Shown here: positions 23,501-35,005 of the stretch, piece by piece
Position numbering within the stretch: the stretch's first letter is position 1
How the letters are laid out: each line of letters opens with the position of its first letter
NCBI RefSeq assembly: GCF_000687475.1
Contig: NC_057319.1
Location: forward strand, 2,604,001-2,668,000
Direction of reading: 5' to 3'
DNA: 64,000 bases
Source: Ustilaginoidea virens
Taxonomy: Eukaryota > Ascomycota > Sordariomycetes > Hypocreales > Clavicipitaceae
The notes under the pieces: model-generated
Seen by the model: only the letters and a program-made list of their open reading frames with translations
Database searches by the model: none
Told to the model about the DNA's origin: nothing
Made by a program: the position numbers and the translations under genes

Positions 23501-26500
23501 AATCGTCACATAGTAGGACGCGGTTGCCGGCGGTGTGATGATTAGCACGCTGCCTGGGTTAGTGCCACTAGGAGGGATCGTGATAGTAGTAGGAACGCTA
23601 TAAGTCCCGGAGAGAGGTTGTGTAATCGTCACATAGTAGGACGCGGTTGCCGGCGGTGTGATGATTAGCACGCTGCCTGGGTTAGTGCCACTAGGAGGGA
23701 TCGTGATAGTAGTAGGAACGCTATAAGTCCCGGAGAGAGGTTGTGTAATCGTCACATAGTAGGACGCGGTTGCTGGCGGTGTGATGATTAGCACGCTGCC
23801 TGGGTTAGTGCCACTAGGAGGGATCGTGATAGTGGTAGGAACGCTATAAGTCCCGGAAAGCGGCTGTGTGATCGTCACATAGTTGGGCCCAGTTACCGGT
23901 GGCGTAATAATTAATATAGTGCCAGGATTGGTCCCGCTAGGTGGTATAGTGACTGTGGTAAGAACGCTATTCGTGCCCGAAAGCGGCTGCATAACTGTTA
24001 TATAGGACCCAGTTGCCGGCGTCGTGATGATTAACACGCTGCCTGGGTTGGTACCGCTAGGAGGGATCGTAATAGTGGTAGGAATACTGTTAGTACCGGA
24101 AAGCGGCTGCGCGATAGTCACATAGCTGGGCCCAGTTATCGGCGGCGTAATAACCACTATGCTGCCAGGGTTCGTTCCGCTAGGGGGAATAGTGACCGTC
24201 GTGGGAACGCTATTAGTCCCGGAAAGGGGCTGTATAATAGTAACATAGGGCCCGGTGGCTGGTGGCGTAATGATAACCACGCTGCCCGGGTTAGTGCCGC
24301 TAGGGAGGATAGTGACCGTGGTAGGAATGCTATTAGTGCCGGAAAGAGGTTGTGTGATGGTCACATAGTTGGGCCCAGTCGCCGGCGTAATAATCACTAT
24401 ACTTCCAGGGTTCGTGCCGCTAGGGGGAATAGTGACCGTCGTGGGAACGCTATTAGTCCCGGAGATTGGCTGCATAATGGTCACATAGGGCCTAGTCGCC
24501 GGCGGTGTAATGATTAAGACGCTGCCTGGGTTAGTACCACTTGGTGGAATAGTGACCGTGGTAGGAACGCTATTACTGCCGGAAAGAGGTTGCGTGATGG
24601 TCACATAGTTGGGCACAGTCGCCGGCGTAATAATCAACACACTGCCGGGGTTAGTACCACTTGGGGGGATAGTGACCGTGGTAGGAACGCTGTTAGTGCC
24701 GGAAAGGGGCTGTGTGATGGTCACATAGTTGGGCCCAGTTGCCGGCGGCGTAAGTATTAATACGCTGCCTGGGTTAGTACCGCTGGGAGGAATTGTAATA
24801 GTGGTAGGAATACTATTAGTCCCGGAAAGCGGCTGCGCGATAGTCACATAGATGGGCCCAGTTATCGGCGGCGTAATAATCACTATACTGCCAGGGTTCG
24901 TGCCGCTAGGGGGAATAGTGACCGTCGTGGGAGCGCTATTAGTCCCGGAGATTGGCTGTATAATGGTAACATAGGGCCCGGTGGCCGGTGGCGTAATGAT
25001 GACCACGCTGCCCGGGTTAGTGCCGCTAGGGAGGATAGTGACGGTAGTGGGAACGCTGTAGGAACCGGAGATAGGCTGCGTGAGTGTAATATATGGGCTA
25101 ACCACTTGCGGTGTTTGAATTATAACAGTACCTGGAACCGTACCGCTCGGGGGGATTGTCACTGTTGATGCCATGGTATAGGTACCGGTGAGAGCCCTTG
25201 TAAGCGTGATATATGGTCCCACCAATGGCGTCTGAATGATGATGGTGCCTGGGTTGGTGCCGCTAGGTGGGATCGTAACGGTCGTAGGGACGCCATCTGT
25301 GTTGGTTATACCCTGTGTGACAGTAACGTAAAGTCCTCCGGGCGGCGTCTGAATGATGATTGTTCCCGGGACGGTGCCGCTTGGCGGTATAGTCAAAGTG
25401 GTAGGCACAATATTGGTCCCAGAAAGAGGCTGCGTAAATGTGACGTATAGTCCGGTAGCTTGTGGTGTTTGGATAATGACGGTGCCGGGAACGGTGCCGC
25501 TCGGTGGGATGGTTACTGTGGTAGGCACGCTGTTGGTACCAGGAAGGGGTTGCGTAATGGTAACGAATGGTCCCGTAGCTCGCGGCGTCTGAATAATTAT
25601 GCTGCCCGGAAACGTGCCGCTTGGGGGGATCGTCACGGTGGTGAGAACGTTGTTAGTGCCGGTAACAGGTTGTGTGATGGTGACGAATCCTCCAGATGCT
25701 GGCGGCGTCTGGATGATGATACTGCCGGGAACCGTACCGCTAGGGGGGATTGTGATTGTTACGGGAATACTATTGGTGCCGGAAAGAGCCTGTGTTATGG
25801 TAACATACGACCCCCCTAGCGGCGTCTGGATAATAACAGTTCCCGGAACCGTGCCACTGGGCGGGATGGTGAATGTAGTAGCCACGCCGTTCGTACCGAT
25901 GATGGCTTGTGTGAGAGTGATGTATGATCCTCCCGGCGGCGTCTGGATGATGATTGTGCCGGGAACGGTGCCGCTAGGCGGAATCGTTATCGTCGTTGCT
26001 ACGCTGTTGGTGCCGCTGAGCAACTGTGTGAGAGTAACGTATCCCCCTGTGGCCTGTCCGCCTGTCGCCTGTCCCCCTGTTGTTTGGGCAGTGCTGCTGT
26101 CCGAAACCCCCCCGGCGATGCGTTCATACAGGGACAACGCTATTGTCACGGGGACCGACTGCCGCTTGAACAAGCTGCCGGCTGCTCCTGGCTGGACATT
26201 GCCGCCGCAGCACGTTCTGCTGTTCCCCGGGCAAGCAATGTTGCACTGCTGCACGCCAATGTTGATGGCCGTGGCATCCAGCTTGTCACCGCAATAGCAG
26301 TCGCTGATTTGGCGCAGAGTCAGTAACGCAGCTCCCGACCGGCAAGAGGGTCAACATTGGCTTGCTTAAGGTTTCCTTACGAAATGTAAACCCCGAACAC
26401 GCTCTTCTGGCAGGAGCTGGCGCATGCGTCCAAGCTCATGGTGCTGCTCGAGCCGATCTTGACGAGGCCGGGAAACCCGGCCGCGGAGACTGCGCATCCA

Positions 26501-26934
26501 AAGAGCCTGTAGCCCGAGATCAGGCTGGGGAGTACGCATTGGCTGTTTGGAGACTGCGTCGTGGCGGAACTCGCCGTCGGTGTCTGCACAATAACCGAGC
26601 CGGGCTGAGTGCCGCTTGGCGGCAGCGTGAAGGTGGTTGCAACGAGGTTCGAGCCGGGAACAACTACAGTTGCATACTGCGTGTTGGAACAGGCCGTGCT
26701 GGTGCTACGTTTCCGGCACTGGTGATCAGACTTGTCCTTTACTCGTCACCGGGCTGATGAGACTCACTATGCTCCTGTCAATGCGTAGGTATTGCCCTCG
26801 CAGTATACCTGTAACGGCTGATAGTTCACTATCGTGTTTCCTGGGCAGTCGTCGGAGCCTGCGACTTTGCCAGTGAACAGGCACACCTGAATGCCCAGGA
26901 AAACGAGCAAGCGTAAAAATACCCGGTCCATCAT
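20567..26934 (-). CDS. Giant WSC-domain / tandem-repeat / GLEYA-type cell-surface adhesin
   Basis: Predicted secreted or wall-associated adhesin of 2075 residues. Exons on the minus strand: 26934-26768, 26704-26381, 26303-20567; all junctions are in frame. Order of parts: signal peptide (MMDRVFLRLLVFLGIQVCLF...), one degenerate repeat unit (about 66-98), a WSC domain (about 121-200: YRLFGCAV, DACASSC, DCYCGDKL, CPGNSRTCCGG), about 40 Thr/Ser/Pro-rich repeats of 38-41 residues built on VTITQPLSGTNSVPTT and PPSGTNPGSVLIITPP, and a C-terminal GLEYA/PA14-like domain (about 1850-2075: VDDGEAVYIGEG, YPIRIVFGNAVGVGYG). WSC domains bind wall glucans; GLEYA domains are lectin-like adhesion modules. 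No GPI signal is visible at the C-terminus, which ends PPSCGELL, so attachment may rely on WSC. The alternating beta-prone T/V/I repeats would be heavily O-glycosylated. A second ATG one codon downstream could also start it. Confidence 0.9.
21250..26060 (-). repeat. About 40 tandem coding repeats of 114-123 bp
   Basis: The repeats encode the adhesin stalk. Outer units are diverged. Six or so central units (about 23145-23870) are nearly identical even at synonymous positions, evidence of recent duplication or homogenisation. Confidence 0.92.
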
Positions 26935-28894
26935 AAAGCAATAGCGTAGAAAATGCCGCTTCTCAACACTTGAACCGCTTATTGATAGCTTAATAATGAT
27001 AGTACACAAGTATGTGAGTTAAGCAGAGGTAACAGAGTAAATATATAAGATTTATAAATATCTTAAGCTTTTATTTAAGATACGTTAAATATTAGTTATA
27101 ATGAATTTAAATAATTACTTCTAGCCTTACAAAACTATTATATCTAAAATAGGAAAAGCCAAGTTATAGCGGGTCAATGTAAAAAAAGCCGCGTAGTTTT
27201 TTTAATTTTTATAAATAATTTAGCTGTATCATTTAATCTAAAAATATACGTGGCAAAATATCATTAATAAAAAAATACTCACTTAGTCTTGCACTATTTT
27301 ATGACTGCTTAATATACTACTATTATCATATAATTAGATGGTAAAATTTAAGATACTCTTTGTTTAATATGAGATATTTTTATAAAAGCAACCTATTTTA
27401 AGTCTTAGATTATACATTAATAAGATTAATTAAAAAATCGATGATATCAGATGTATTTTACTAAAAGTCTTAATAAGCATTAGTGAATTATTTCATAAAA
27501 TACCTTGGTATTCCCCTTTTTATCTCCCCCCCCCCAAAAAAAAACCTTCCAGATTTTATGTTAAAATACGTACTTTTAGTGACCACATATCTCCTAATAA
27601 AAGACAACGTCTTTTTTTAGTAAAGCCGCTAGGTGCTGAAATTCGCAAAAAAAAAAAGTGGATTTAATATTCGTGGCTGGATAAAGAGGTTATAAAGTTG
27701 GTTGCTTCAGATCTGGTCTTTTTCTCTGCTTGGATAAGAAGAAACTCGTATTCATCCAAGGGGACCATACCTTCCTTATATGCTTTTTCTGGCTTCTCTT
27801 TTTCTGTTCTTAACGTCTTTAAAATCTATGGGAACAGAGGCAAAATGCACATTTTCCCAGCCTCATCAAAATCCAAGCTACTCATCCCTTGCCCTGGAGA
27901 TGGCAGGCATAATCTGACTAGTCTCTTGATCCACTATTTCCTTATACGTATGTTTTCCAGGCCCGGATTCTCTCAGCCCGGTATGGAAAGGCCAGCCCCA
28001 TCCTCTTGGGTAATAGCAGCCGCCAACTACGACCAATGCGGCGACAAGCCAGCAGGCAACTGGGCCGCCACAGTCGCCCAAGAACGCTAATGCGAAGGTC
28101 CCGTCCCCAAGGGTCGCACATGCCCTGCCCTGCCACCAGACATGAAGGCAAAGGGGGGGGACAGGGGACACTAGCAAGCCCCGCTGGTCCGCTTCCTCCG
28201 TACACATGCTCACAAGGCTGTGCTACTATCTGGATTGCCGCGACAAGCCCGGGCTGGCAAATGCCAGGGCAGGGTAGCTCAGCCCCCGCAATTACAAACA
28301 AACTACGGAGTACCGAGTACGGACCGCATCAGCTCAGCTGAGTTCAGCTGGGTTGTGCAACATACCGTTTGCCCTTTTCGCATATGCACTGCAGTGGCTG
28401 GACTCAAGATCCTTTGGAAAGCAAGGTGCGGGCAGATGATGACCGGGAGGTTGGGCGGCTGGGAGACTAGTAGACTAGTAGCGGCAATCGGCAGGACGGA
28501 TCAACCTTGCTTGAGAGGTTGTTCTGCAAGGGGTGGGGCCCCGCTACGAGTTCTTGCCAGGTACGTACTCGGTATGTAGAAATCCACCGCTCGGCTGGCA
28601 GAAAATTGACGCAAGTGCGGGGTTTTCCCAGGCCAAATGCCGCAGCAAACGCCGCCCGGCTCAGCTACCTACCTACCTACCTGAGGTATGGACGGACGAG
28701 CGTACTACGCACCACGACGTTGCGGCTAGTTCTGCTGGCATGCCATCATCCTCACACCTGTAGTGGCGCTGGGCTGGCTAAGATTCTCGACCCATCCATT
28801 TGACAACGTCAGCCTCCCTCTGCCCTCGCGGGGAACGAACGGGCAATTCACCCTCCGTCGCACCAGGACGCCTCCGAGACGCCGGCTTACCGAG
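26935..28894. other. Intergenic region containing AT-rich tract
   Basis: Upstream of the adhesin gene. About 27010-27670 is strongly AT-rich and full of stops in all frames. 27664-27825 on the minus strand holds a 54-codon open fragment. From about 27,900 the composition returns to normal. TACGGAGTA occurs at 28304. Confidence 0.6.
27664..27825 (-). pseudogene. Coding-like fossil fragment next to AT-rich tract
   Basis: A 54-codon open stretch ends at a TAA and reads as a charged, protein-like sequence (PEKAYKEGMVPLDEYEFLL, then AEKKTRSEATNFI). It begins right after CCATAG, which could be a splice acceptor or a stop. No start or further exons were found. It may be the 3' remnant of a decayed gene or mobile element; the family is not recognised. 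Confidence 0.35.
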
Positions 28895-29172
28895 ATGACG
28901 GCGCTCCATCTCCAAGACGTGGATAACGACCTCAGAGGCCGTCTGGCCTTGGTGACAGGAGCCAGGTTTGTTTGTCCCTTTGGAAAAGCTTTCACGTCGT
29001 CCGTCCTTCCTCTTGCGCTAACGCAAATCACCGTCATGCCAAGCGGTGGCATCGGGTCGGCTTGCGCAAAAGCCCTAGCCGCCGAAGGCTGTGATGTGGT
29101 TTTGCACTATTCCTCCAGCAAGGTGCGACAGGGGTCGCCGCATCCGCTCCGAGGAATGCAGAGAGTTGACCG

Positions 29173-29211
<39 letters not shown>

Positions 29212-30161
29212 CCGAACATTAGGGCAAGACCGAGTCTCTAGCGCAGCAGCTTAGCAAAACCCACCCGTCGCAGCTATTCACCGTCGCGCAAGCCGATCTC
29301 CAAGTCAGGGAGTCCGCGCGGTCCTTGGTCTCGACCATCCTTGACATGCCCGCCGTGGCCCCCAAGCACAAGGCCATTTCCGTGCTGGTGGCTAATGCAG
29401 GTCTCGGACGACGCATTCGCGACATAAGCAGCATCGAGGAACAGGACTGGGATGAGATGATGGAGGTGAACGTCAGGAGCCAGTTCGTCGTCACCAGGTC
29501 CTGCGTGGGCGGCATGCGGCGTCAAGGCTGGGGGAGGGTGGTCCTCGTGGGGAGCATCGCGAGCAGGGGAGGTGGCTTGAACGGGTGCCACTATGCCGCT
29601 TCCAAAGGTGCTTTGACGTGAGTCTGCGACCGACCTGTGGAATGCTTCGGAAGACGACTTGGCTAGGTGGCTGATGCAAGCAGCTCCCTGGGTTTGAACT
29701 TGGCTACTCTACTTGCGCCGGAAGGTGTCACCGTCAACGTGGTGAGTAGGGACTCACGGGCAAATGGGTTGCTTCTCGCCCCTTGCATCCCCTTGCATGC
29801 TTACATTCCGCTAGGTGTCTCCAGCCATGATTGGGTCCACGGGCATGATTGCCTCGCCCAAGGGACGGTGAGTTTAGCCTCGCCTTGTTGTTTAGCACGC
29901 AGCTCATGGGCCCGCAGCACGTGGGACTCGGATTGCGACTATCAAGAGTTGATGTCGTCAGACCCCGGACTTGCGGTTGCCAGCACCGTGCCAGTTCATA
30001 GATTAGGCACCCCTGAGGAGGTGGCCAATGTGGTGGTCATGTAAGCGGGCTGGCGACTAGTCTTTTCCTGAATACGGAGAATGCTGACTTGACGGGTCAG
30101 GTTTGCAAAGACTGGATACATGACGGGTCAGGAGATCCTCCTTGCCGGAGGCCTAAAGTGA
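28895..30161 (+). CDS. Short-chain dehydrogenase/reductase (SDR)
   Basis: Classical SDR resembling bacterial FabG-type 3-oxoacyl reductases; uses NAD(P)H on an unidentified carbonyl or alcohol. Seven exons: 28895-28965, 29044-29122, 29223-29617, 29681-29741, 29815-29867, 29918-30040, 30101-30161; 280 residues. Hallmarks: TGASGGIG cofactor motif (about 22-29), NAG (108-110), catalytic Ser in SIAS (161-164), Tyr174 and Lys178 in YAASK, and VNVVSPAMIG after the active site. Six introns are many for so short a gene. Intron 2 (29123-29222) contains A34 (29176-29209) on the coding strand. The C-terminus ends in LLAGGLK, normal for the family. Confidence 0.9.
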
Positions 30162-30279
30162 CATAAACGACATATATCATCACATCCTCAATCAAGCCAA
30201 CATTGCAAATCATACGTGGCAATGCCGTGCGGAGGCGGCGTGAATGTTCCACCGTTTATCGGTTCATTCGTACCGCAGG

Positions 30280-31731
30280 TCATTTATGTTCATCTTTAAC
30301 TAAAACTGTACTTGGACGGGAACCTCCTTCCTCCAATGCGTTTCCCTGTTCCTTGGCCAGCAGCACTGGCTTTTGCTCCGGAACTTGAGTGAGATGCTGG
30401 CCCTCTGTGATGACGCTCTTGACGTTGTCGATAACCAGAATCTCCATTTCTTTCTGTCGTTCAAAGATTATTGTCAGCCACAACAAAAAAAAAAAAGAAA
30501 GAAAAAAAAGAAAACTCCCGTCTAACTCAACCCCGGGCCCTGGAGCGTCCGAATTCACGTACCTGAGTATCAATTGTGGCAGTACCAATATGCGGCAAGA
30601 GCACTGCTCCCGGATGGCTGACAAGCTTGGGGTTGATCTCGGGTTCTTTCTCAAACACGTCCAATCCAACGCTCCAAACCTTGCCAGACTCGAGGTTGTC
30701 CGCAAGAGATTGCTCGTCAATGATGGCACCTCTAGCAGTGTTGACAATGACGACGCCGTCTTTCATCTGCGCAAACTCTTTCGGCCCAATCAATCCTTGA
30801 GTAGCAGGTCCCAGCGGCAGGTGGACGGAGATGACGTCGCTGGTTCTGAGCAAGTCGTGGAAGCTGACATACTGGGGAGCGTTTTGACCCGCGAACTGCT
30901 TCTCCAAGTCGGCAACCGGCTTCCGATTATGGTACTGCAGCTTGAAGCCAAGGGCAGCAGCACGTTTAGCTGTAGCTGTTCCGATACCGCCCATGCCAAG
31001 GATGCCCAAAGTCAAGTGATGAGGATCACGACCTAGAGGGCTGGCACCGCGCCACTTACCCTCACGAAGCGCGAGTTGGGGGATCCAGGCTCTTCGCAGC
31101 GCACCTAGGATGAGAAAGATTGCCGTGTTGGCAGTAGCAGCATCGACTGCCGTAGGTGTGTTTGACACGGAGATTTCTGGGCAAGGCTCCTCGTCAGCAA
31201 AATCACGCTCCATGCGCCGTCACAGTCCCAGTGACAAGCACGTACTACGCTCTGTGCAAGGCTGAACATCAATCTGGTCGTAGCCCGCGCCGTTGTGTGA
31301 CAGAAACTTCACAGAGGGGGGCAGGTGAGAAATGAGCTCAGCGTCGAATCTTCCGGTGATCTGCGCGAGTTCGTCGTTATTATTATTATTACTTTTTTTC
31401 CCTCTTGTCCGGCGGTATTTCCGAAATTGCAGGCCATGACCAAAATTACCTTGACGGAATCGTAGGTTCGTGAAATCGCCACGATGTTGTTGTACTTGCC
31501 GCTGTCGCAGTCTTTGATGAACTCGTCCCTGCTGCCAGATGTGACTTGCTAGAAGAGTAGAGCCAAGCCGTCAGCATGAGGGTTCAAATGCAGCCCGATT
31601 CTCCTCCTTTTCGCAGGGCATCAGCTACGAACCGTAACGTCAGCAAGTTCGGAGAGCTTGTCAAACTCTGCGTGCGCATGATGAATGATGCCGAGCATCA
31701 AAACGCCGGGCTTTTGCGCTTTTCCGCTCAT
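30280..31731 (-). CDS. D-isomer-specific 2-hydroxyacid dehydrogenase (glyoxylate/hydroxypyruvate reductase-like)
   Basis: NAD(P)-dependent reductase of 2-oxoacids to D-2-hydroxyacids; glyoxylate, hydroxypyruvate or related acids are likely substrates. Exons on the minus strand: 31731-31633, 31548-31450, 31360-31246, 31176-30563, 30453-30280; 366 residues, as expected. Visible are GMGGIGTAT (GxGxxG at 165-170), Arg253 in NTARGAIID, Glu282 in DVFEKEPE and His300 in LPHIGTAT, the complete catalytic Arg-Glu-His set. Intron 2 carries an (AAT)n repeat and the last intron a T-rich tract near its 3' end. It shares a 451-bp divergent promoter with the Zn2Cys6 regulator at 32183, so co-regulation is plausible but not shown. 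Confidence 0.92.
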
Positions 31732-32182
31732 TTTCGCCAATTGCAACGGGCTTTCCCTCTTTCTATCTTGAAGGGAGGTATGTGAAACCAGCCTGGCCCG
31801 TCACGAAGAATGATGAATGGGAGAAAAAGGGACTCGGGCTCATGAAAGCTTGGGAAAAGCGCTGGTGGGGGGGGGAGGGGGGGGTGGTTCCAGCCCCGCG
31901 GTCATTTGCCTCGCTTGGTTCGCTCCAACCACCCATTTGCCGCCGCCCAGCGCCCGCCGTTTGGAGGAAGTTGATTCAAGGGTGTTCCGGCTATTGGTCG
32001 CCAGGCTCCACCCCCAACAGATAGCGGGCCAAGTCCAAGGGCTTCTTCGGTTCCCCCTCCCATCTTACAACTTATATTAACAGGCTAATGAGGTCCACCC
32101 ATGGATTGAGTCTCGATCACCAACCTCGCGGCATTTGATGCTTTCCATCGCCCATCGATAGGATATGTCTTAGCCCATTGCT
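31732..32182. promoter_or_regulatory. Divergent promoter between hydroxyacid dehydrogenase and Zn2Cys6 regulator
   Basis: 451 bp between two start codons, with an interrupted G-rich run near 31867-31885. Candidate CGG half-sites occur, but none forms a clear paired operator. Confidence 0.45.
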
Positions 32183-35005
32183 ATGCTGCGAAACCAGATG
32201 CCGAGCTCGGCCTCGGCACTTTCCAAGGCAAAACGGGTCTCGCGCGCCTGTTTATCGTGCCGTTCGCGCAAGACGCGCTGTGACCTGTGAGCTGGCTGAC
32301 GGAGCCGATTGTGCCAAGGGGAGGGCGACACCAGCTCCCCCGCGAAACCCGTGAAACCCGTGAAACTTCCTTGAAATTGCTGACTGACGCGGCTCTCGGG
32401 AGCAAACAGTGACTCGGAGGGACGGTCCGGTATACCACCCTGCCGCCGATGCGTCGAACATCAGCTGGAATGTGTATTGGCCATATCCAGGCGTGGTGGT
32501 CGCAGAATCAAGGGGGTTCGTAACTCTACCACCCAGCCGGTCAATCCCGACAGAAAAACAGGCCCGACTCCATTCGGCCAGAAACCACCCAGTACCGCGA
32601 TACATGACGATGATGATGGCGATGGCGGCGATGGCGGCGATAACAGCGATGGCGATGAAAGCGATCACAGCAGGCAAACAGGCCAATCTTGCGGCGCTGA
32701 CCATCGCCCTATCGTGGTACGCGATTCGCGAACATGGCCTCCGGCTCCGCAGCAAACCGGCAACTGGCGCGCTGGCAGCTTCGAGGCCGGATCCGATCGC
32801 GACATGGAGGATTCAAGGACAAGCCCGGATGGTTTGGAAGGCCACATAGCCTCTACCGATCTCCTCAACCCGTCTGATGCGCTTGGCCTCCTCGCCCAAG
32901 TTGCCGACTTGGATCCAGCTAGCCAGAAACACACGGTCAAGGCCAAAACTGGCGCCGCTCGCGGACATGTTGCTGGCCGACGGCAAGACGCTGGTAGAAC
33001 CGCAGTCGGCCAATATCCCCCGCTCCATGAAGGTGCCTTCTCCGTCTCGGATGCCTCGTATCTTTTAAAGAGGTAAGTCATGTTTCGCCATGTCCTTCAC
33101 CAACACCCGGCATGCCAATCAATCCCCTCTCTGAAATAACAACGACACACAAGGTATCACGACAAATTCCATCCATTCTTCCCCGTTGCGCATGGCAAGA
33201 TATTCAAAGAGGGTTCAATATCCGAATGGGCCGAGAAGGAGCCCCATCTTCTTACGGCCATTCTTACTGTAGCTTCCAAAGACGATCCCGCATGGTCCCA
33301 CGTGTATGAGGCATGCTCTCGTCATATTGAGAGCTTCATGTCCAATCTGATATACGCTGGTTCGTCGTCGATTGGATCTGTTGAGGCACTCCTCATCCTT
33401 TCAGAATGGGCGCCACAGCGGCCTCAGGAAAACTCAGCCATTGGTTGCGGCCAAGAGGACCATGGCGCGTGGATGATTGTCGGCTTGGCGATCAGGTTGG
33501 GGTATTTGCAAAGGCTAGAACAGGCTGCGCTTCTGCCTGACGAAGGAAAGCTGTCGGAGGAAATGAGTCGCAAACGCGTCGTTTGGGCAGGCAAGTCAAG
33601 CCGAACAGATCACTATCGCTGACGCTGGATGCACATGCTCGCGGAACACTGACAAACGGGATACAGCCTGTTACATCAGCGATAGGCAAGTCTCAATAAG
33701 ACTTGGCAAAGGATTTTGGTCCCGCGGTCCTGGCCCAGCTCTAAACTTGCGCGCCGCTGATTTTCCAACGCTGCATGCTCAAGGCTTGGGTCCAGACAAC
33801 ATGGGGCTGTTGTTTCAGGCCCATCTTGAACTCACGCAACTCATCAGCAATGCGCACGACATTTTGTACTCTTCAACAACCCACAGGAAGCACCTGTACG
33901 TTGGCGGAGAATATGTCCGATACATTGTCAGTTAGAATGAAACCCTCGGTAGGCTTAGGCTCAAAACTAATACTGCGGGGCGTAGGATGACTTTGCCACA
34001 ATGCTGCGGAAATGGAAGCTCCTGTGGGCAAATCATAGCTGTAAGGGCTTGTTCTTTCGTCGTTGTCTTTTTCCAGTCTTGGAAATGTTGTCACTGATGA
34101 GTCTTTTGACAGTCACGCCGCCGGTCAAAGCGTCTCTGGTGCTGTCCTTTGAGTTCCTTCGGCTATACATCAACGCCTTTGCCTTTGAAGCAAACTTGAA
34201 TCGGGCGGCAGCGCAAAATGCTCAGGAAAGTCCCAGAAGATCCAACGGGCCGCTGTTTTCCAACGTGGCTGGGAAGCCAGATGCGCGGTTCATCTATGAA
34301 TCCATTGACGCTGCGAACTCGCTGCTCAGTATATTAAACAGCTTCATTGACCCAGTAGCGGGTCTCAAGTGCATGCCTCTCAAGTACTGCCTGTACGTGA
34401 TTTATGCCGCCGTTTTCCTATTCAAGGTGAGTGAAACACCAGCGCGACGTCGGCATGTCGGCATGTCGGCATGTCGGCCTGTCGGCCTGTCGGCCGGGAT
34501 GGCTAACGGGACTTTGCAGGCCCGGCTGGCCGGAGCCATCAGCAGCGAAGGCGACCGCGGCGTCCGGCGCGCTATTCAGGGGACGATTTCGCAGCTGCAA
34601 AAGACGTCGGATAATCCTCAAAGCCTAGGTAGACGGTACGCCACCTCGCTCCGGCTTCTTTGGAGAAAGTCATCCGCGAAGCAATCCAGCCAGGATTGCT
34701 CAATGCGCAGCGATGCGGTATCCGAGCCATCCGAGCCTTTGGTGGGCGAAGCGGAAGGACAGGAGCGCCCCGCGCCAACAGCAGCAGCCAAACCAGCCAT
34801 GGACATGGACCCATTGAGTGGGTTCTCTTGGCGGGACCTGGACTCTCTGGGGCAGTTTATCGCAAGCAACACGACGATGACTATGACTGACGGGGTGCTC
34901 GGTGGTGGGGAATTTGACTGGGACCACGGCTCTGGCGGGCTGGATGATGTCGCGATACGGCCTCAATTCGACACGATGTGGGCTGGTCACGATATCATCT
35001 TCTGA
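32183..35005 (+). CDS. Zn2Cys6 transcription factor with fungal-specific TF domain
   Basis: Nuclear binuclear-zinc-cluster regulator, 772 residues. Exons: 32183-32286, 32410-33072, 33154-33590, 33667-33926, 33986-34040, 34113-34426, 34520-35005. Intron 1 splits the zinc cluster: Cys23, 26 and 33 in ACLSCRSRKTRC, then Cys46, 49 and 56 in PCRRCVEHQLEC, the perfect CX2CX6C...CX2CX6C spacing. A basic stretch (SRRGGRRIKG) and an Asp/Gly-rich linker follow. The middle-homology region runs from about SDASYLLKRYHDKFHPFFPV through HGAWMIVGLAIRLGYL to KASLVLSFEFLRLY. Intron 3 begins with GC (G|GCAAGT), a GC-AG intron. The 72-bp intron 34041-34112 has no stop and a length divisible by three, so retention would add 24 residues. 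Exon 2 reads through its low-complexity part without an intron; this is less certain. The target may be the adjacent dehydrogenase. Confidence 0.88.
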
